Assembly (NCBI RefSeq): GCF_021228125.1
Contig: NZ_JAJQQS010000015.1
Location: 124,001-188,000 of the forward strand
DNA length: 64,000 nucleotides
Reading direction: 5' to 3'
Origin: Streptomyces albireticuli
GTDB taxonomy: Bacteria > Actinomycetota > Actinomycetes > Streptomycetales > Streptomycetaceae
In this document: in pieces, positions 49,846-57,941 of the stretch
Position numbering within the stretch: position 1 is the first letter of the stretch
How the letters are laid out: every line of letters starts with the position of its first letter
The notes under the pieces: model-generated
Told to the model about the DNA's origin: nothing
What the model saw: only the letters and a program-made list of their open reading frames with translations
Databases searched by the model: none
Made by a program: the position numbers and the translations under genes

Positions 49846-49872
49846 TTTCATAGGAGAATTTTTCCAATGAAA
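49846..49872. promoter_or_regulatory. AT-rich 27-bp inverted repeat upstream of the XRE gene
   Basis: TTTCAT (49846-49851) and GGAGAA (53-58) mirror TTTTCC (60-65) and ATGAAA (67-72) around T49859, with two mismatched pairs. It lies 44-70 nt upstream of the XRE start in an unusually AT-rich patch, a typical place for an operator. Confidence 0.55.
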
Positions 49873-50058
49873 AGTTCTCGACAGAAATGATCGCATCCTT
49901 GCTGCATGATCTACGTACGGGTCAGCAGTCACGGGGGTGCCGCTGACCTGGTCAACGTCGACCCGGCAGTGGTGACGGCCTCGGCCGAACGGGCGGCACG
50001 GGAACCCGCACCGGGCTGTCCCCGCCCCTCCCGCGCCGTCTGCTGATAGATCCGCGGT

Positions 50059-51315
50059 ATGGGCGACGAGGAACGGCGGACGGCGGAGCCTTCCGCCACG
50101 GTGGTCTCCACCACGGCGACCGCCGTACGGATGGGCGCCGCCTGCGCCGGCGCGGTGCCCGCCGTCGCCGTGCGGCTGAGCGGGACCGAGTTGGCCCCCG
50201 GCTGGGCGGTGGCCGTCTTCGGGCTGGGCGTGCTCTCCGCGGCGCTTCTGCTGATGTGGGCCGCCGAGACCGCCCGCGCCGATATGGCGGGAGCGCTCGC
50301 CCTCGCCCTGCTGGCCTTTATCGCGGTCCTGCCGGAATATGCCGTGGACCTCTACTTCGCCTACGCCGCGGGATCGGATCCGTCGTACGCCGCCTACGCC
50401 GCGGCCAATATGACCGGCGCCAACCGGCTCCTCGTGGGCGTCGGCTGGCCGCTCGTCGCCCTCGCCGCGGCGCTCGCCCTGCGCCGCCGGGGCGCGCCGC
50501 AGACCGGCATCACGCTCGAACCGCACCGCCGGATCGACGTGGCCTTCCTCGCGGTGGCCGCCGTGTTCGCCTTCGTCATGCCGCTGGTCCGGGAGATCGC
50601 CTGGTACGTCCCGCTCGTGCTGATCCCCTGGTACGGCTACTACCTCTACCGCATCGGCAAGTGCTCCTCGGCGGAGATGGAGGAGCTGGTCGGGGTCCCG
50701 GGCCGGCTGGCCGAGCTGCCGAAGGCCACCCGCCGCGCGACCACGGCGGCGCTCTTCGCCGTCGCGGCGGCCGTCGTCTTCGCCTGCGCCGAGCCCTTCG
50801 CCCACGGCCTGGTCGAGGCGGGGGCCTCGCTGGGCATCGACCGCTTCGTCCTGGTGCAGTGGCTCGCCCCGCTGGCCTCGGAGGCGCCGGAGCTGCTCGT
50901 CGCCGTCGTCTTCGCCTGGCGGCTGCGGGCCGGCGACGGCCTCGGCGCCCTGCTGTCCAGCAAGGTCAACCAGTGGACGCTGCTGGTGGGCTGTCTGCCC
51001 CTGGCCCACGCCGCCGGTGGCGGCGGGGCCGCGCTCCCGCTGGTCACCCGGCAGGTGGACGAGGTCGCGCTGACGGCGGCCCAGACGGTACTGGCCGTCG
51101 TGATCCTGCTGGACCTGCGCTTCGCGCGGTGGCAGGCCGCCTGCCTCTTCGTGCTCTTCGCCGTGCAGTTCGCGCTGCCCGACGAGTCGGCGCGCCTCGT
51201 CCTGACCTATGTCTACCTGGGCCTCGCGGCGGTGCTGCTGACCACCCGGCTGCGCGAGCTGCCGGCCACCGCCCGCGCGCTGGGCGGGCGGGTCGAAGGG
51301 GACCCGCACTACTGA
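50059..51315 (+). CDS. Cation/Ca2+ exchanger (CaCA superfamily)
   Basis: A 418-aa polytopic membrane antiporter with about eleven hydrophobic segments. The two inverted alpha-repeats are evident: FIAVLPEYAVDLYFAYAAG with ANMTGANRLLVGVGWP in the first half, and WLAPLASEAPELLVAVVFAW with LSSKVNQWTLLVG in the second. The acidic residues in PEY/SEAPE are the ion-binding positions. It should exchange Ca2+ or another cation for Na+ or H+. It is preceded by a 250-nt region shared with the divergent XRE regulator and followed at once by a strong hairpin. Confidence 0.87.
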   Translation: MGDEERRTAEPSATVVSTTATAVRMGAACAGAVPAVAVRLSGTELAPGWAVAVFGLGVLSAALLLMWAAETARADMAGALALALLAFIAVLPEYAVDLYFAYAAGSDPSYAAYAAANMTGANRLLVGVGWPLVALAAALALRRRGAPQTGITLEPHRRIDVAFLAVAAVFAFVMPLVREIAWYVPLVLIPWYGYYLYRIGKCSSAEMEELVGVPGRLAELPKATRRATTAALFAVAAAVVFACAEPFAHGLVEAGASLGIDRFVLVQWLAPLASEAPELLVAVVFAWRLRAGDGLGALLSSKVNQWTLLVGCLPLAHAAGGGGAALPLVTRQVDEVALTAAQTVLAVVILLDLRFARWQAACLFVLFAVQFALPDESARLVLTYVYLGLAAVLLTTRLRELPATARALGGRVEGDPHY

Positions 51316-51341
51316 GCCCGGTGGGTCCGGACCCACCGGGC
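51316..51341. terminator. Perfect 26-bp palindrome behind the exchanger gene
   Basis: Two 13-nt arms meet without a spacer at TCC|GGA, starting one base after the TGA stop. It lies between convergent genes; in RNA it would form a hairpin with a small central loop. Confidence 0.75.
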
Positions 51342-51376
51342 CGCCGTTCCCCGGGCCGCCGCTCGCCGGGCCCGGC

Positions 51377-52459
51377 TCACGGCTCGGTGATCAGATCCGC
51401 GAGCGCCCTGATGCCGTCCGCCGCCAGGACACGACGCTGCCGGTCCGCCGGGGTGCCGCGCCGCAGCAGCCGGTGGACCAGGGCGCTCACCTGCCGGGTG
51501 TCGCCCGCTTCCTCCAGGGCCTGCCCTATGTGGCCGAGGAGGGCGAGGACCACGGCCTCGGCCCCCCGGCGCCTGCCCCCGGGGTCCACCAGCACGCCGT
51601 CCAGCCCGTACCGCGCCGCGTGCCAGTTCGACGCGCTGAGCAGTTCATGGGTGCAGGGGGTGAGCAGCGGGCCCGTCTTCTCGTCCCGGATGGCCGTGGC
51701 GACCAGGGCCCGGACTATCCCGGCGAACATGACGGCGTCGTCGACCCGCAGCTGGACGTCCAGGCAGCGGACCTCGATCGTGGGGTAGCGGTCGGACAGC
51801 CTCGCCTGCCAGTACAGCTGGCCCCGGTCGGTGATCGCGCCGGCGACGAACAGCGCCTGGATTCGCTCTTCGTAGTCGGCGAGATCGGCGAAGTGCGGGG
51901 GCGGGCCGCTGACCGGCCAGCGGCTGTAGACCACCGTGCGCCAGCTGGCGAACCCGGTGTCCTGGCCGTGCCACATCGGGGAGTTCGCGGCCATGGCCAC
52001 CAGGACGGGCAGCCAGGGCCGGACGCGGTTGAGTACGGCTACGCCCACCTCCCGGTCGGGGATGGCGACATGCACATGCATTCCGTTGACCAGCTGCTCG
52101 TCGACCAGCTGCGGTGCCACGGAGTGCATGGCCAGATAGCGGGGATTGCGCGTCACGGGCACGGGGGTCAGCCCCGCGCGCGGCGCGGTCCCGCTCGCGG
52201 CGATGCGGCATCCGGCGCGCTTCGCGGCGGAACTCACCACGTGACGCAGCCGCAGCAGATGCCTGCTCGCCTCCGCCAGATCCGAGCAGACCGGAGTGGC
52301 GACTTCCACTTGGGCCTGCAGCAGTTCCGGCTGAATCTCCCGCTCATGGACGACCGGCTCCAGGTCCACCGCCGCACAGACCTGTTCTGCCATCGGTACG
52401 GGCAGCGCGGTGGCCGGGTCGAGCAGAAGATACTCCTCCTCGATCCCTAGGGTGAGCAT
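51377..52459 (-). CDS. Carboxylate-amine ligase, glutamate-cysteine ligase type 2 (YbdK-like)
   Basis: A 360-aa ATP-dependent ligase of the GCS2 family. LTLGIEEEYLLLDPATALP at the N-terminus, EIQPELLQAQVEVATPVCSD, NGMHVHVAIPDREVGVAVLN and YPTIEVRCLDVQLRVDDAVM are the conserved metal- and substrate-binding segments. Enzymes of this family form gamma-glutamyl amides such as gamma-glutamylcysteine in ergothioneine or glutathione-like pathways. No ergothioneine genes are adjacent, so the amine substrate is unknown. It is divergent from the riboswitch-controlled hydrolase gene. Confidence 0.87.
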   Translation of the reverse strand: MLTLGIEEEYLLLDPATALPVPMAEQVCAAVDLEPVVHEREIQPELLQAQVEVATPVCSDLAEASRHLLRLRHVVSSAAKRAGCRIAASGTAPRAGLTPVPVTRNPRYLAMHSVAPQLVDEQLVNGMHVHVAIPDREVGVAVLNRVRPWLPVLVAMAANSPMWHGQDTGFASWRTVVYSRWPVSGPPPHFADLADYEERIQALFVAGAITDRGQLYWQARLSDRYPTIEVRCLDVQLRVDDAVMFAGIVRALVATAIRDEKTGPLLTPCTHELLSASNWHAARYGLDGVLVDPGGRRRGAEAVVLALLGHIGQALEEAGDTRQVSALVHRLLRRGTPADRQRRVLAADGIRALADLITEP

Positions 52460-52754
52460 GCCGTATCGCTACCCCCGCGCCGTCCCGGCGAACCGCGCGC
52501 GGGGGCCCTCCCGGGTTTCTGACGCAAAGACGCCGGGCCCTTCTGCGGATTCCGGTGCGAGGGTGCGGCGGGTGACGCGATTCCGGTCTCCGGTCACCCC
52601 GGTAACTTCCTTGTGGGGAAAGGAATTACACGGTCCGTGTGGTGCGAAAACATACCCCGGTTCCCTGAATGGCCGTGAAGTGAAGAAGTTCACAGAAACC
52701 CCTCCCGGCGCCGGATTCCGGCATTCCGTGATGCAGGATCTTGGATCGAACACA

Positions 52755-52915
52755 AGATCCCGTCACCGAGGCGGGCGACCCGGGCGGACGCCGAGTCCTG
52801 CCGCCGTACCGGGTGCGGACACACCGAAAAGGATCGGCAGGAGCGGGAGACCCAAGCACGGCGGACCACGATGGCAGTGGTCCTTGGGGTGAAGTCACTC
52901 AGGTGACCGGGCAAC
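52755..52915 (+). promoter_or_regulatory. Candidate c-di-AMP (ydaO-yuaA type) riboswitch
   Basis: The leader of the NlpC/P60 gene contains the pattern GGGAGACCCAAGC (about 52840-52852) and CTTGGGGTGAAGTC (52883-52896), which resembles the conserved core of ydaO riboswitches. Outer segments 52759-52767 and 52902-52911 can pair as P1 with one bulge. Just upstream GGATCTTG (52736-52743) pairs perfectly with CAAGATCC (52753-52760) and would compete with P1. A downstream stem GTCATC/GATGAC (about 52938-52960) precedes the start codon and may be the expression platform. Streptomyces are known to place this riboswitch before cell-wall hydrolase genes. The rest of the gap 52460-52754 shows only promoter-like sequence. 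Confidence 0.75.
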
Positions 52916-52973
52916 TTCGACAGCCCGAACCCGACAGGTCATCTTTCGCAGGCGGATGACGAAGGGTTTTGGC

Positions 52974-53447
52974 ATGTCTGCGATTCCTGGCATACCGGCA
53001 CTGAAGTCCCGCGCCGTCGCCGCGTCCGTCCTCACCGCGGCCACCGTGACCGCGTCGATGCTGCTGCCCGGCGTGGGATCCGAGGCCCAGGCGGCGACGC
53101 CCGGTCAGACCGCGGTGAAGGTCGCGGCCTCCAAGAAGGGCTCGCCCTACCAGTACGGTGCCGCCGGACCCAACCGGTTCGACTGCTCGGGCCTGACGCT
53201 CTACTCCTTCAAGAAGGCCGGCAAGACCCTCCCGCGCACCGCCGCACAGCAGTACAACAAGACCCGTCACCTCTCGGCGGGCTCCCGCCAGGTCGGCGAC
53301 CTCGTCTTCTTCCACTCCGGCAGCAACGTCTACCACGTGGGCATCTACGCCGGCGACAACAAGATCTGGCACTCGCCCAAGCCGGGCGCGTCCGTCCGCA
53401 TGGAGAAGATCTGGAGCAGCAGCGTCTGGTACGGCCGCGTCAACTGA
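52974..53447 (+). CDS. Secreted NlpC/P60 endopeptidase
   Basis: A 157-aa cell-wall hydrolase cutting peptide cross-links in peptidoglycan. ATG 52974 has GAAGGG at 7 nt; an in-frame ATG at 52956 is less well placed. Signal peptide to about residue 40 (LPGVGSEAQA). The domain shows the catalytic Cys71 in RFDCSGL, His121 in YHVGIYAGD and the third polar residue His133 in IWHSPKPG. It has no binding domain, so it is a minimal catalytic unit. The leader carries a candidate c-di-AMP riboswitch, tying its expression to cell-wall or osmotic signalling. A hairpin follows the stop. Confidence 0.9.
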   Translation: MSAIPGIPALKSRAVAASVLTAATVTASMLLPGVGSEAQAATPGQTAVKVAASKKGSPYQYGAAGPNRFDCSGLTLYSFKKAGKTLPRTAAQQYNKTRHLSAGSRQVGDLVFFHSGSNVYHVGIYAGDNKIWHSPKPGASVRMEKIWSSSVWYGRVN

Positions 53448-53469
53448 CGGCCCGTACCGCGCCACGGCA

Positions 53470-53503
53470 CGGCCCCCGGCTCCGCGAGGAGCGCCGGGGG
53501 CCG
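53470..53503. terminator. Bidirectional terminator hairpin
   Basis: Arms 53470-53480 and 53493-53503 are perfect 11-bp complements; inner bases (CTCC/GGAG) extend the stem with a small bulge. It lies between the NlpC/P60 and convergent protease genes. Confidence 0.75.
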
Positions 53504-53539
53504 CGCCCGTTCCCCAGGACCTCGGAGGACCTCAGGGCG

Positions 53540-54607
53540 TCACGGCAGCTGCGCCCCGAACGCCCGCAGGGCGTCCGTCACCGGCTGGAAGAACGTCTCG
53601 CCGCCGGACGAGCAGTCGCCACTGCCGCCCGAGGTGAGCCCGAGCGCCGTCCCACCGTCGAAGAGCGCGCCGCCGCTGTCGCCCGGCTCGGCGCACACGG
53701 TGGTGTCGATCAGACCGTCGACCTGGCCCTCCTCGTAGTTGACGGTCGCGTCGAGGCCGGTCACCTCGCCGTCGCTGACGCCGGTGGTGCTGCCGCTGCG
53801 CCGCACCGGCTCGCCGACCGTCGCCTCGCCGGCCCGGGTGATCTGTTGGCTCGTGCCGTTGTACAGGTTGACCGCGCTGGGGTGGGCGACGGAGGCGGTG
53901 TAGCGCACGAGGGCGTAGTCGTGGCCGGGGAACGACGACTGCTCGGTCACGCCGATCACGGGGCCGCCCTGGGTGGCGGACCACTGCGTCGAGGCGTTGC
54001 CGCAGTGCCCGGCGGTGAGGAAGTACGGCTTCCCGCCCTTGGTGATGTTGAAGCCGAGCGAGCAGCGCACCCCGCTGCCCCAGATGGCGTCGCCGCCCAT
54101 GAGGTACGGGCGGAAGGTGCCGGACGTCCTTCTGAGCGCGGCCCTGTCGCCCAGATCCGCGACGACCTTCTCCACGTGGGCCAGCCGGGCGCCCTGGACC
54201 GTGCTGTCGGCGGTGACCACGACCTTGTTGCGGCGCGGGTCGACGGACCAGGCGGTGCCGGGTATCGCGGCGCGCTCCTTCAGGGTGCTCCGGGCCGCCG
54301 CGAGCTCGGCGGCCGAGTGCCGGACGAGCCGGGCCTCCGCCCCGGCGGCGCGGACCTTCGCGGCGGTCGCCCCGTCGAGGACGCCGACGACCAGGGTGCG
54401 TGCCGTGGCGTCGTAGTACGCGCCGGCCGCGTCCGCCGCCGGGAGGCTCGTGGCGAGGTCCCGCGCGAGCCGGCCCGCGCTCCCGGGCGAGAGCGTGGCG
54501 GGGCCGGGGGACGCGTGGGCGCTCGGCAGGGTGAGCGCGGTCGCGGCCAGGACGGCGGTGGCGGCGGCCAGGGCGGCGCGGCGGGCAGGGGTGTGTGAAC
54601 GGTTCAC
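53540..54607 (-). CDS. Secreted S1-family serine protease (streptogrisin / alpha-lytic type)
   Basis: A 355-aa pre-pro-protease. GTG 54607 has AGGAGG 5 nt upstream, so it is the clear start. Signal RRAALAAATAVLAATALTLP cuts near SAHA. The pro-region (about 35-165) contains the alpha-lytic prodomain segment (GAYYDATARTLVVGVLDGAT, VEKVVADLGDRAALRRTSG). The mature protease has the triad His201 (TAGHCG), Asp230 (GHDYALV) and Ser311 (PGDSGGALF), with two disulfide-type Cys pairs. It is likely a developmentally secreted digestive enzyme. A 20-bp palindrome lies 22 nt upstream of the start. Confidence 0.9.
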   Translation of the reverse strand: MNRSHTPARRAALAAATAVLAATALTLPSAHASPGPATLSPGSAGRLARDLATSLPAADAAGAYYDATARTLVVGVLDGATAAKVRAAGAEARLVRHSAAELAAARSTLKERAAIPGTAWSVDPRRNKVVVTADSTVQGARLAHVEKVVADLGDRAALRRTSGTFRPYLMGGDAIWGSGVRCSLGFNITKGGKPYFLTAGHCGNASTQWSATQGGPVIGVTEQSSFPGHDYALVRYTASVAHPSAVNLYNGTSQQITRAGEATVGEPVRRSGSTTGVSDGEVTGLDATVNYEEGQVDGLIDTTVCAEPGDSGGALFDGGTALGLTSGGSGDCSSGGETFFQPVTDALRAFGAQLP

Positions 54608-54628
54608 TCGTGCCTCCTGTGGGGGAGT

Positions 54629-54648
54629 GCCCGACATCGATGTCGGGC
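54629..54648. promoter_or_regulatory. Perfect 20-bp palindrome upstream of the protease
   Basis: Two 10-nt arms (GCCCGACATC and its complement) meet without a spacer, 22-41 nt upstream of the GTG start. Symmetry and place suggest an operator or a leader hairpin. Confidence 0.55.
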
Positions 54649-54651
54649 GTG

Positions 54652-54679
54652 GAGGTCGTGCGTGAGAGGTCGTGCGTGA
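54652..54679. repeat. Tandem 14-bp direct repeat
   Basis: GAGGTCGTGCGTGA occurs twice without a gap (54652-54665 and 54666-54679), four bases beyond the palindrome and within the protease upstream region. It could be a binding-site array or a slippage product. Confidence 0.7.
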
Positions 54680-55154
54680 GGTGGGGGCACGGCGCGACGG
54701 CCGATGAGATGGTCGCGTCCATGTCAATTGACCTCAGTGTCGCCAGAAGGCCGCCCGGTGTTCAAGGGCGACATCCGGTCGCGCCTCCGGGCGGCTCGCC
54801 ACCCGCCGTCCTCGCGGGCGGAAGAGTGGGTGCACCCCGTCAACAGGAGGTACGCGCACAGGAGTACGCCCACCGGTGAGCGGACGGACCGGATCGTTCC
54901 TGTCCGGTAGTCGTTCCCCTTGGGGCCGGCGAGACGCTCATTTTGCCCGCCCTTGGGGGCCGGGGTGACCGTCCTCGACGCCCGGGGCGGCCGTGGACGC
55001 GGGCGGGCGGTGACCGGCGCCCGGCGGGCCGGGCTCCCGCCCACGCGCTCCGCGCGCCCGCGACGGGCTTCACGCTCCCGCCCGTTCCACCTGTACGGGT
55101 GACACCCGCTCCGGAGCGCCGGAACCGGCGGCGGCCGGTGCCAGGCTGCTCCGC

Positions 55155-56153
55155 ATGCGTCGCCGTACCTTCGTCGTCTCGGCCGCCGGAGCGGCTCTCG
55201 CCACGACCACCCCCACAGGCGCACCGGCCCTCGCGGCCGACCCCCTGCCACCCTCGCTGGGGGCGCGCTTCCCCGGGACGGGAAGGGGCTACTGGCGGGG
55301 CGGCCGGCCGCGGTCCGCCTTCCACCGGCACCTCGACACCCTGCGCGCCTACGGCGTCGGCCTCGTCCGCGTGGACGTGTCCTGGCCCAAGAGCGAGCGC
55401 CGGCGCGGCAGGGCGCGCGCCGGCCACCCCTACAACAGGCGCCTCGGCGTCGTGCTCGACGCGGCGGCGGAGCGCGGTGTCGACGTCCTCGTCACCCTCC
55501 ACGACTCCCCGGCGTGGGCGCGCCCCGGCGCCGCCTCCCGGGACCCCTCCGCGCGCTTCCCCGAGGACCCCGAAGCCGTCCGCCCCTGGGCGGAGTGGCT
55601 GGGCGCCACCTACGGCGACCGCGTCCGCGCCTGGGAGGTGTGGCGCGAGCCCAACCTCCCGGACGCCACCGGCGTCACCGGCCCCGGCGAGCGGGCCGCG
55701 CGCTACGCCGCCCTCCTGCGCGCCTGCTCGGCCGGCCTGAAGACGGGACACCCGGGGGCCGTGGTGGTGCTCGGCGGCCCCCGCCACACCGACCACCGCT
55801 TCGTCCGCGACGTCTACGCCGCGGGCGCCCGCGACCACTTCGACGTGCTGGCCCTCCGCCCCCGCCAGGACCCCGGGGCGCCCCCCGGCGTCCGGCAGGT
55901 GGCCAACTTCCCGGCCGTCGCCGAGGTGATGCGCGCGTACCGCGACGGCGACAAGCCCGTGTGGTGGACCGACTTCGCCGCCGCGGCGTCCGCCCCCGAG
56001 GACCCCGGCGCCCTGGTCCGGCCCTTCGAGCTGGCCCGCCTCGCCCACCCGCAGATCCGCCTCGGCGTCCTCGCCCCGGGCGTCTCGCCGCACCGGCTCG
56101 CGGCCCTGCGGGACTACTTCCAGCGGTACGACGGACGCCGACCGCTGCTCTGA
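55155..56153 (+). CDS. Glycoside hydrolase clan GH-A-like protein with altered active site
   Basis: A 332-aa exported protein (RRRTFVVSAAGAALATTTP, Tat-like Arg pair) with a TIM-barrel pattern as in GH5/GH39 relatives: LRAYGVGLVRVDVSWPKSER, VDVLVTLHDSPAWARPG, RVRAWEVWREPNLPDA, VWWTDFAAAASAPED. In active enzymes the acid/base motif is NEP and the nucleophile lies in a TEF-type motif. Here Asn is Arg (Arg164-Glu165-Pro166) and the nucleophile Glu is Asp273. It may have lost or changed activity. Substrate unknown; no ribosome site is obvious at ATG 55155. Confidence 0.72.
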   Translation: MRRRTFVVSAAGAALATTTPTGAPALAADPLPPSLGARFPGTGRGYWRGGRPRSAFHRHLDTLRAYGVGLVRVDVSWPKSERRRGRARAGHPYNRRLGVVLDAAAERGVDVLVTLHDSPAWARPGAASRDPSARFPEDPEAVRPWAEWLGATYGDRVRAWEVWREPNLPDATGVTGPGERAARYAALLRACSAGLKTGHPGAVVVLGGPRHTDHRFVRDVYAAGARDHFDVLALRPRQDPGAPPGVRQVANFPAVAEVMRAYRDGDKPVWWTDFAAAASAPEDPGALVRPFELARLAHPQIRLGVLAPGVSPHRLAALRDYFQRYDGRRPLL

Positions 56154-56198
56154 CCCCCGGGCGGGTGCCCCAGGGGCCGGAGCAGCGGAACCCAACCG

Positions 56199-57941
56199 TC
56201 ACACCCCCGGCAGCCGACGGTCCGACGGCCGCAGATAGACCGCCCACGTCAGCACCAGGCAGACCGCGTACGCGGCGAGGAAGGCCAGGTACGCCGCCTC
56301 GCCGTCGCCCGAGACCAGGAAGGACTGGCGGAAGGCGATGTTGACGAGCACCCCGCCGAAGGCGCCGATCGCGCCCGCGATGCCGATCAGCGCCGAGGCG
56401 TGGCGCCGCGACCGCTGCTCGGCCGCCTCCGGGTCCGCGCCGGACACCACCTCCGCCCGCGCCTTGGCACGGAAGATCGCCGGAATCATCTTGTACGTCG
56501 AGCCGTTGCCGATGCCGCTGAGGACGAACAGCGCCACGAAGCCGGTGACGAACAGCGGCAGCGAGCCCTGGCGCGACGCGGCCAGGACCGCCGCCGCGCC
56601 CGCGGCCATCGCCGCGTAGATCCACACCGTCACCCGCGCCCCGCCCCAGCGGTCGGCCATCAGCCCGCCGACCGGGCGCACCAGCGAGCCGAGCAGCGGC
56701 CCGAGGAAGGTGACGCCCGCGGCCTTCACCGGGGTGTCGAAGTGGTCGTGGAACTGCACCTGGAGCACCTGCCCGAAGGCGAAGCCGAAGCCGATGAACG
56801 AGCCGAACGTACCGATGTAGAGCACCGAGACGATCCAGGTGTGCGGCTCCCGGCAGACGTCGCGCATGGCCCGCCTGTCGTTGCGCAGCGCGGTGAGGTT
56901 GTCCATCCGCAGCGCCGCGGCCAGGGCCGCGAGGGCGATCAGCGGGATGTAGACGAGCGGCAGCAGCCGCGGGCTGCCCGTGCCCGCCACGGCCATCAGC
57001 AGCAGGCCGACGAGCTGCACCGCCGGGACCCCGAGATTGCCGCCGCCGGCGTTGAGGCCGAGCGCCCAGCCCTTCAGGCGCTGCGGGTAGAACGCGTTGA
57101 TGTTCGCCATCGAGGAGGCGAAGTTGCCGCCGCCCACCCCCGCGACGCACGCGACCGCCAGGAGCGTGCCGTAGGAGACGCCCGGTTCGAGCACGACCCC
57201 GGCCAGGACGGTGGGGACCAGCAGCAGGAGCGCGCTGACGACCGTCCAGTTCCGGCCGCCGAACACGGCCACCGCGAAGGTGTACGGCAGCCGCAGGACC
57301 GCGCCCAGGGCCGTCGGCAGCGCCGTGAGCAGGAACTTCCCGGCCGCGTCGATGCCGTACTCCGGCCCCAGGAAGAGGACCAGCACCGACCACAGGCTCC
57401 ACACCGAGAAGCCGATGTGCTCGGAGAGCACGGAGAGGACGAGATTGCGGCGGGCCACACGGGCACCGGTCTCCCGCCAGAAGCCGGGGTCCTCCGGCCG
57501 CCAGTCGTCGATGTCGTGCCGCCGGCGCCCGCCCCGCTCCGCCCGCGCGGCCCCGCCCACGTGCGTCTCCGCCCGCCCGTCACCGCCGCCCCCGGCGTCC
57601 TCCGCCGCCCTGCGCACAGGCCAGACCGGCACCTCCGCCGCGCTCCCGTCCGGGGCGGTCGGCTCGTCCAGGCAACTGCCCGTCCGCAGGTCGAAGGCCT
57701 GCTTGTACATGGGGGAGCACACCACCGGCACGCCGTCCCGGCTGCCGAGGATGCCGCGCGAGAGGACGAACGCCCCGCTGAACGGATCGCGGTTGCCGAC
57801 GGCGTACACCGCCCCGCCGCGGTCCCGGAACACGGCCACCTGCTCCTCGCCGACCAGCACCGCCACGCCCCGCCCGGGGACGAGCGCCTCCCAGTCGCAG
57901 ACGGGCCGCCAGCCGCTCCCGTCGTGGATCTCCACGGTCAT
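56199..57941 (-). CDS. nirD-narK: NirD-NarK fusion: nitrite reductase small subunit joined to nitrate/nitrite transporter
   Basis: A 580-aa single polypeptide. Residues 1-110 are NirD (WRPVCDWEALVPGRGVAVLV, DPFSGAFVLSRGILGSRDG, VVCSPMYKQAFDLRTGSC), a Rieske-fold protein without iron ligands, as usual in NirD. After a hydrophilic linker (about 111-165) follows a full NarK/NasA-type MFS transporter with about 12 helices (SEHIGFSVWSLWSVLVLFL, ACVAGVGGGNFASSMANINA, RPVGGLMADRWGGARV). The reading frame is uninterrupted; ATG 57941 has GGAGGT upstream and overlaps the nirB stop by 4 nt. The fusion would tether the nitrite reductase complex to the importer, coupling uptake to reduction at the membrane (inference). 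Confidence 0.88.
   Translation of the reverse strand: MTVEIHDGSGWRPVCDWEALVPGRGVAVLVGEEQVAVFRDRGGAVYAVGNRDPFSGAFVLSRGILGSRDGVPVVCSPMYKQAFDLRTGSCLDEPTAPDGSAAEVPVWPVRRAAEDAGGGGDGRAETHVGGAARAERGGRRRHDIDDWRPEDPGFWRETGARVARRNLVLSVLSEHIGFSVWSLWSVLVLFLGPEYGIDAAGKFLLTALPTALGAVLRLPYTFAVAVFGGRNWTVVSALLLLVPTVLAGVVLEPGVSYGTLLAVACVAGVGGGNFASSMANINAFYPQRLKGWALGLNAGGGNLGVPAVQLVGLLLMAVAGTGSPRLLPLVYIPLIALAALAAALRMDNLTALRNDRRAMRDVCREPHTWIVSVLYIGTFGSFIGFGFAFGQVLQVQFHDHFDTPVKAAGVTFLGPLLGSLVRPVGGLMADRWGGARVTVWIYAAMAAGAAAVLAASRQGSLPLFVTGFVALFVLSGIGNGSTYKMIPAIFRAKARAEVVSGADPEAAEQRSRRHASALIGIAGAIGAFGGVLVNIAFRQSFLVSGDGEAAYLAFLAAYAVCLVLTWAVYLRPSDRRLPGV

Larger units (their letters stand above)
54608..55154. other. Divergent upstream region of protease and GH-like genes
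   Basis: 547 nt. The protease-proximal part holds a perfect palindrome and a tandem repeat (see separate entries) and a TTGACA on the minus strand (54727-54722) without a clear -10 at 17 nt. The part near 55154 is GC-rich and shows no gene or strong promoter. Confidence 0.5.

Noticed and set aside
49867..49890. Seven-residue ORF MKSSRQK with GGAGA upstream
   Set aside because: It coincides with the AT-rich inverted repeat and is too short to judge; the repeat is the better explanation.
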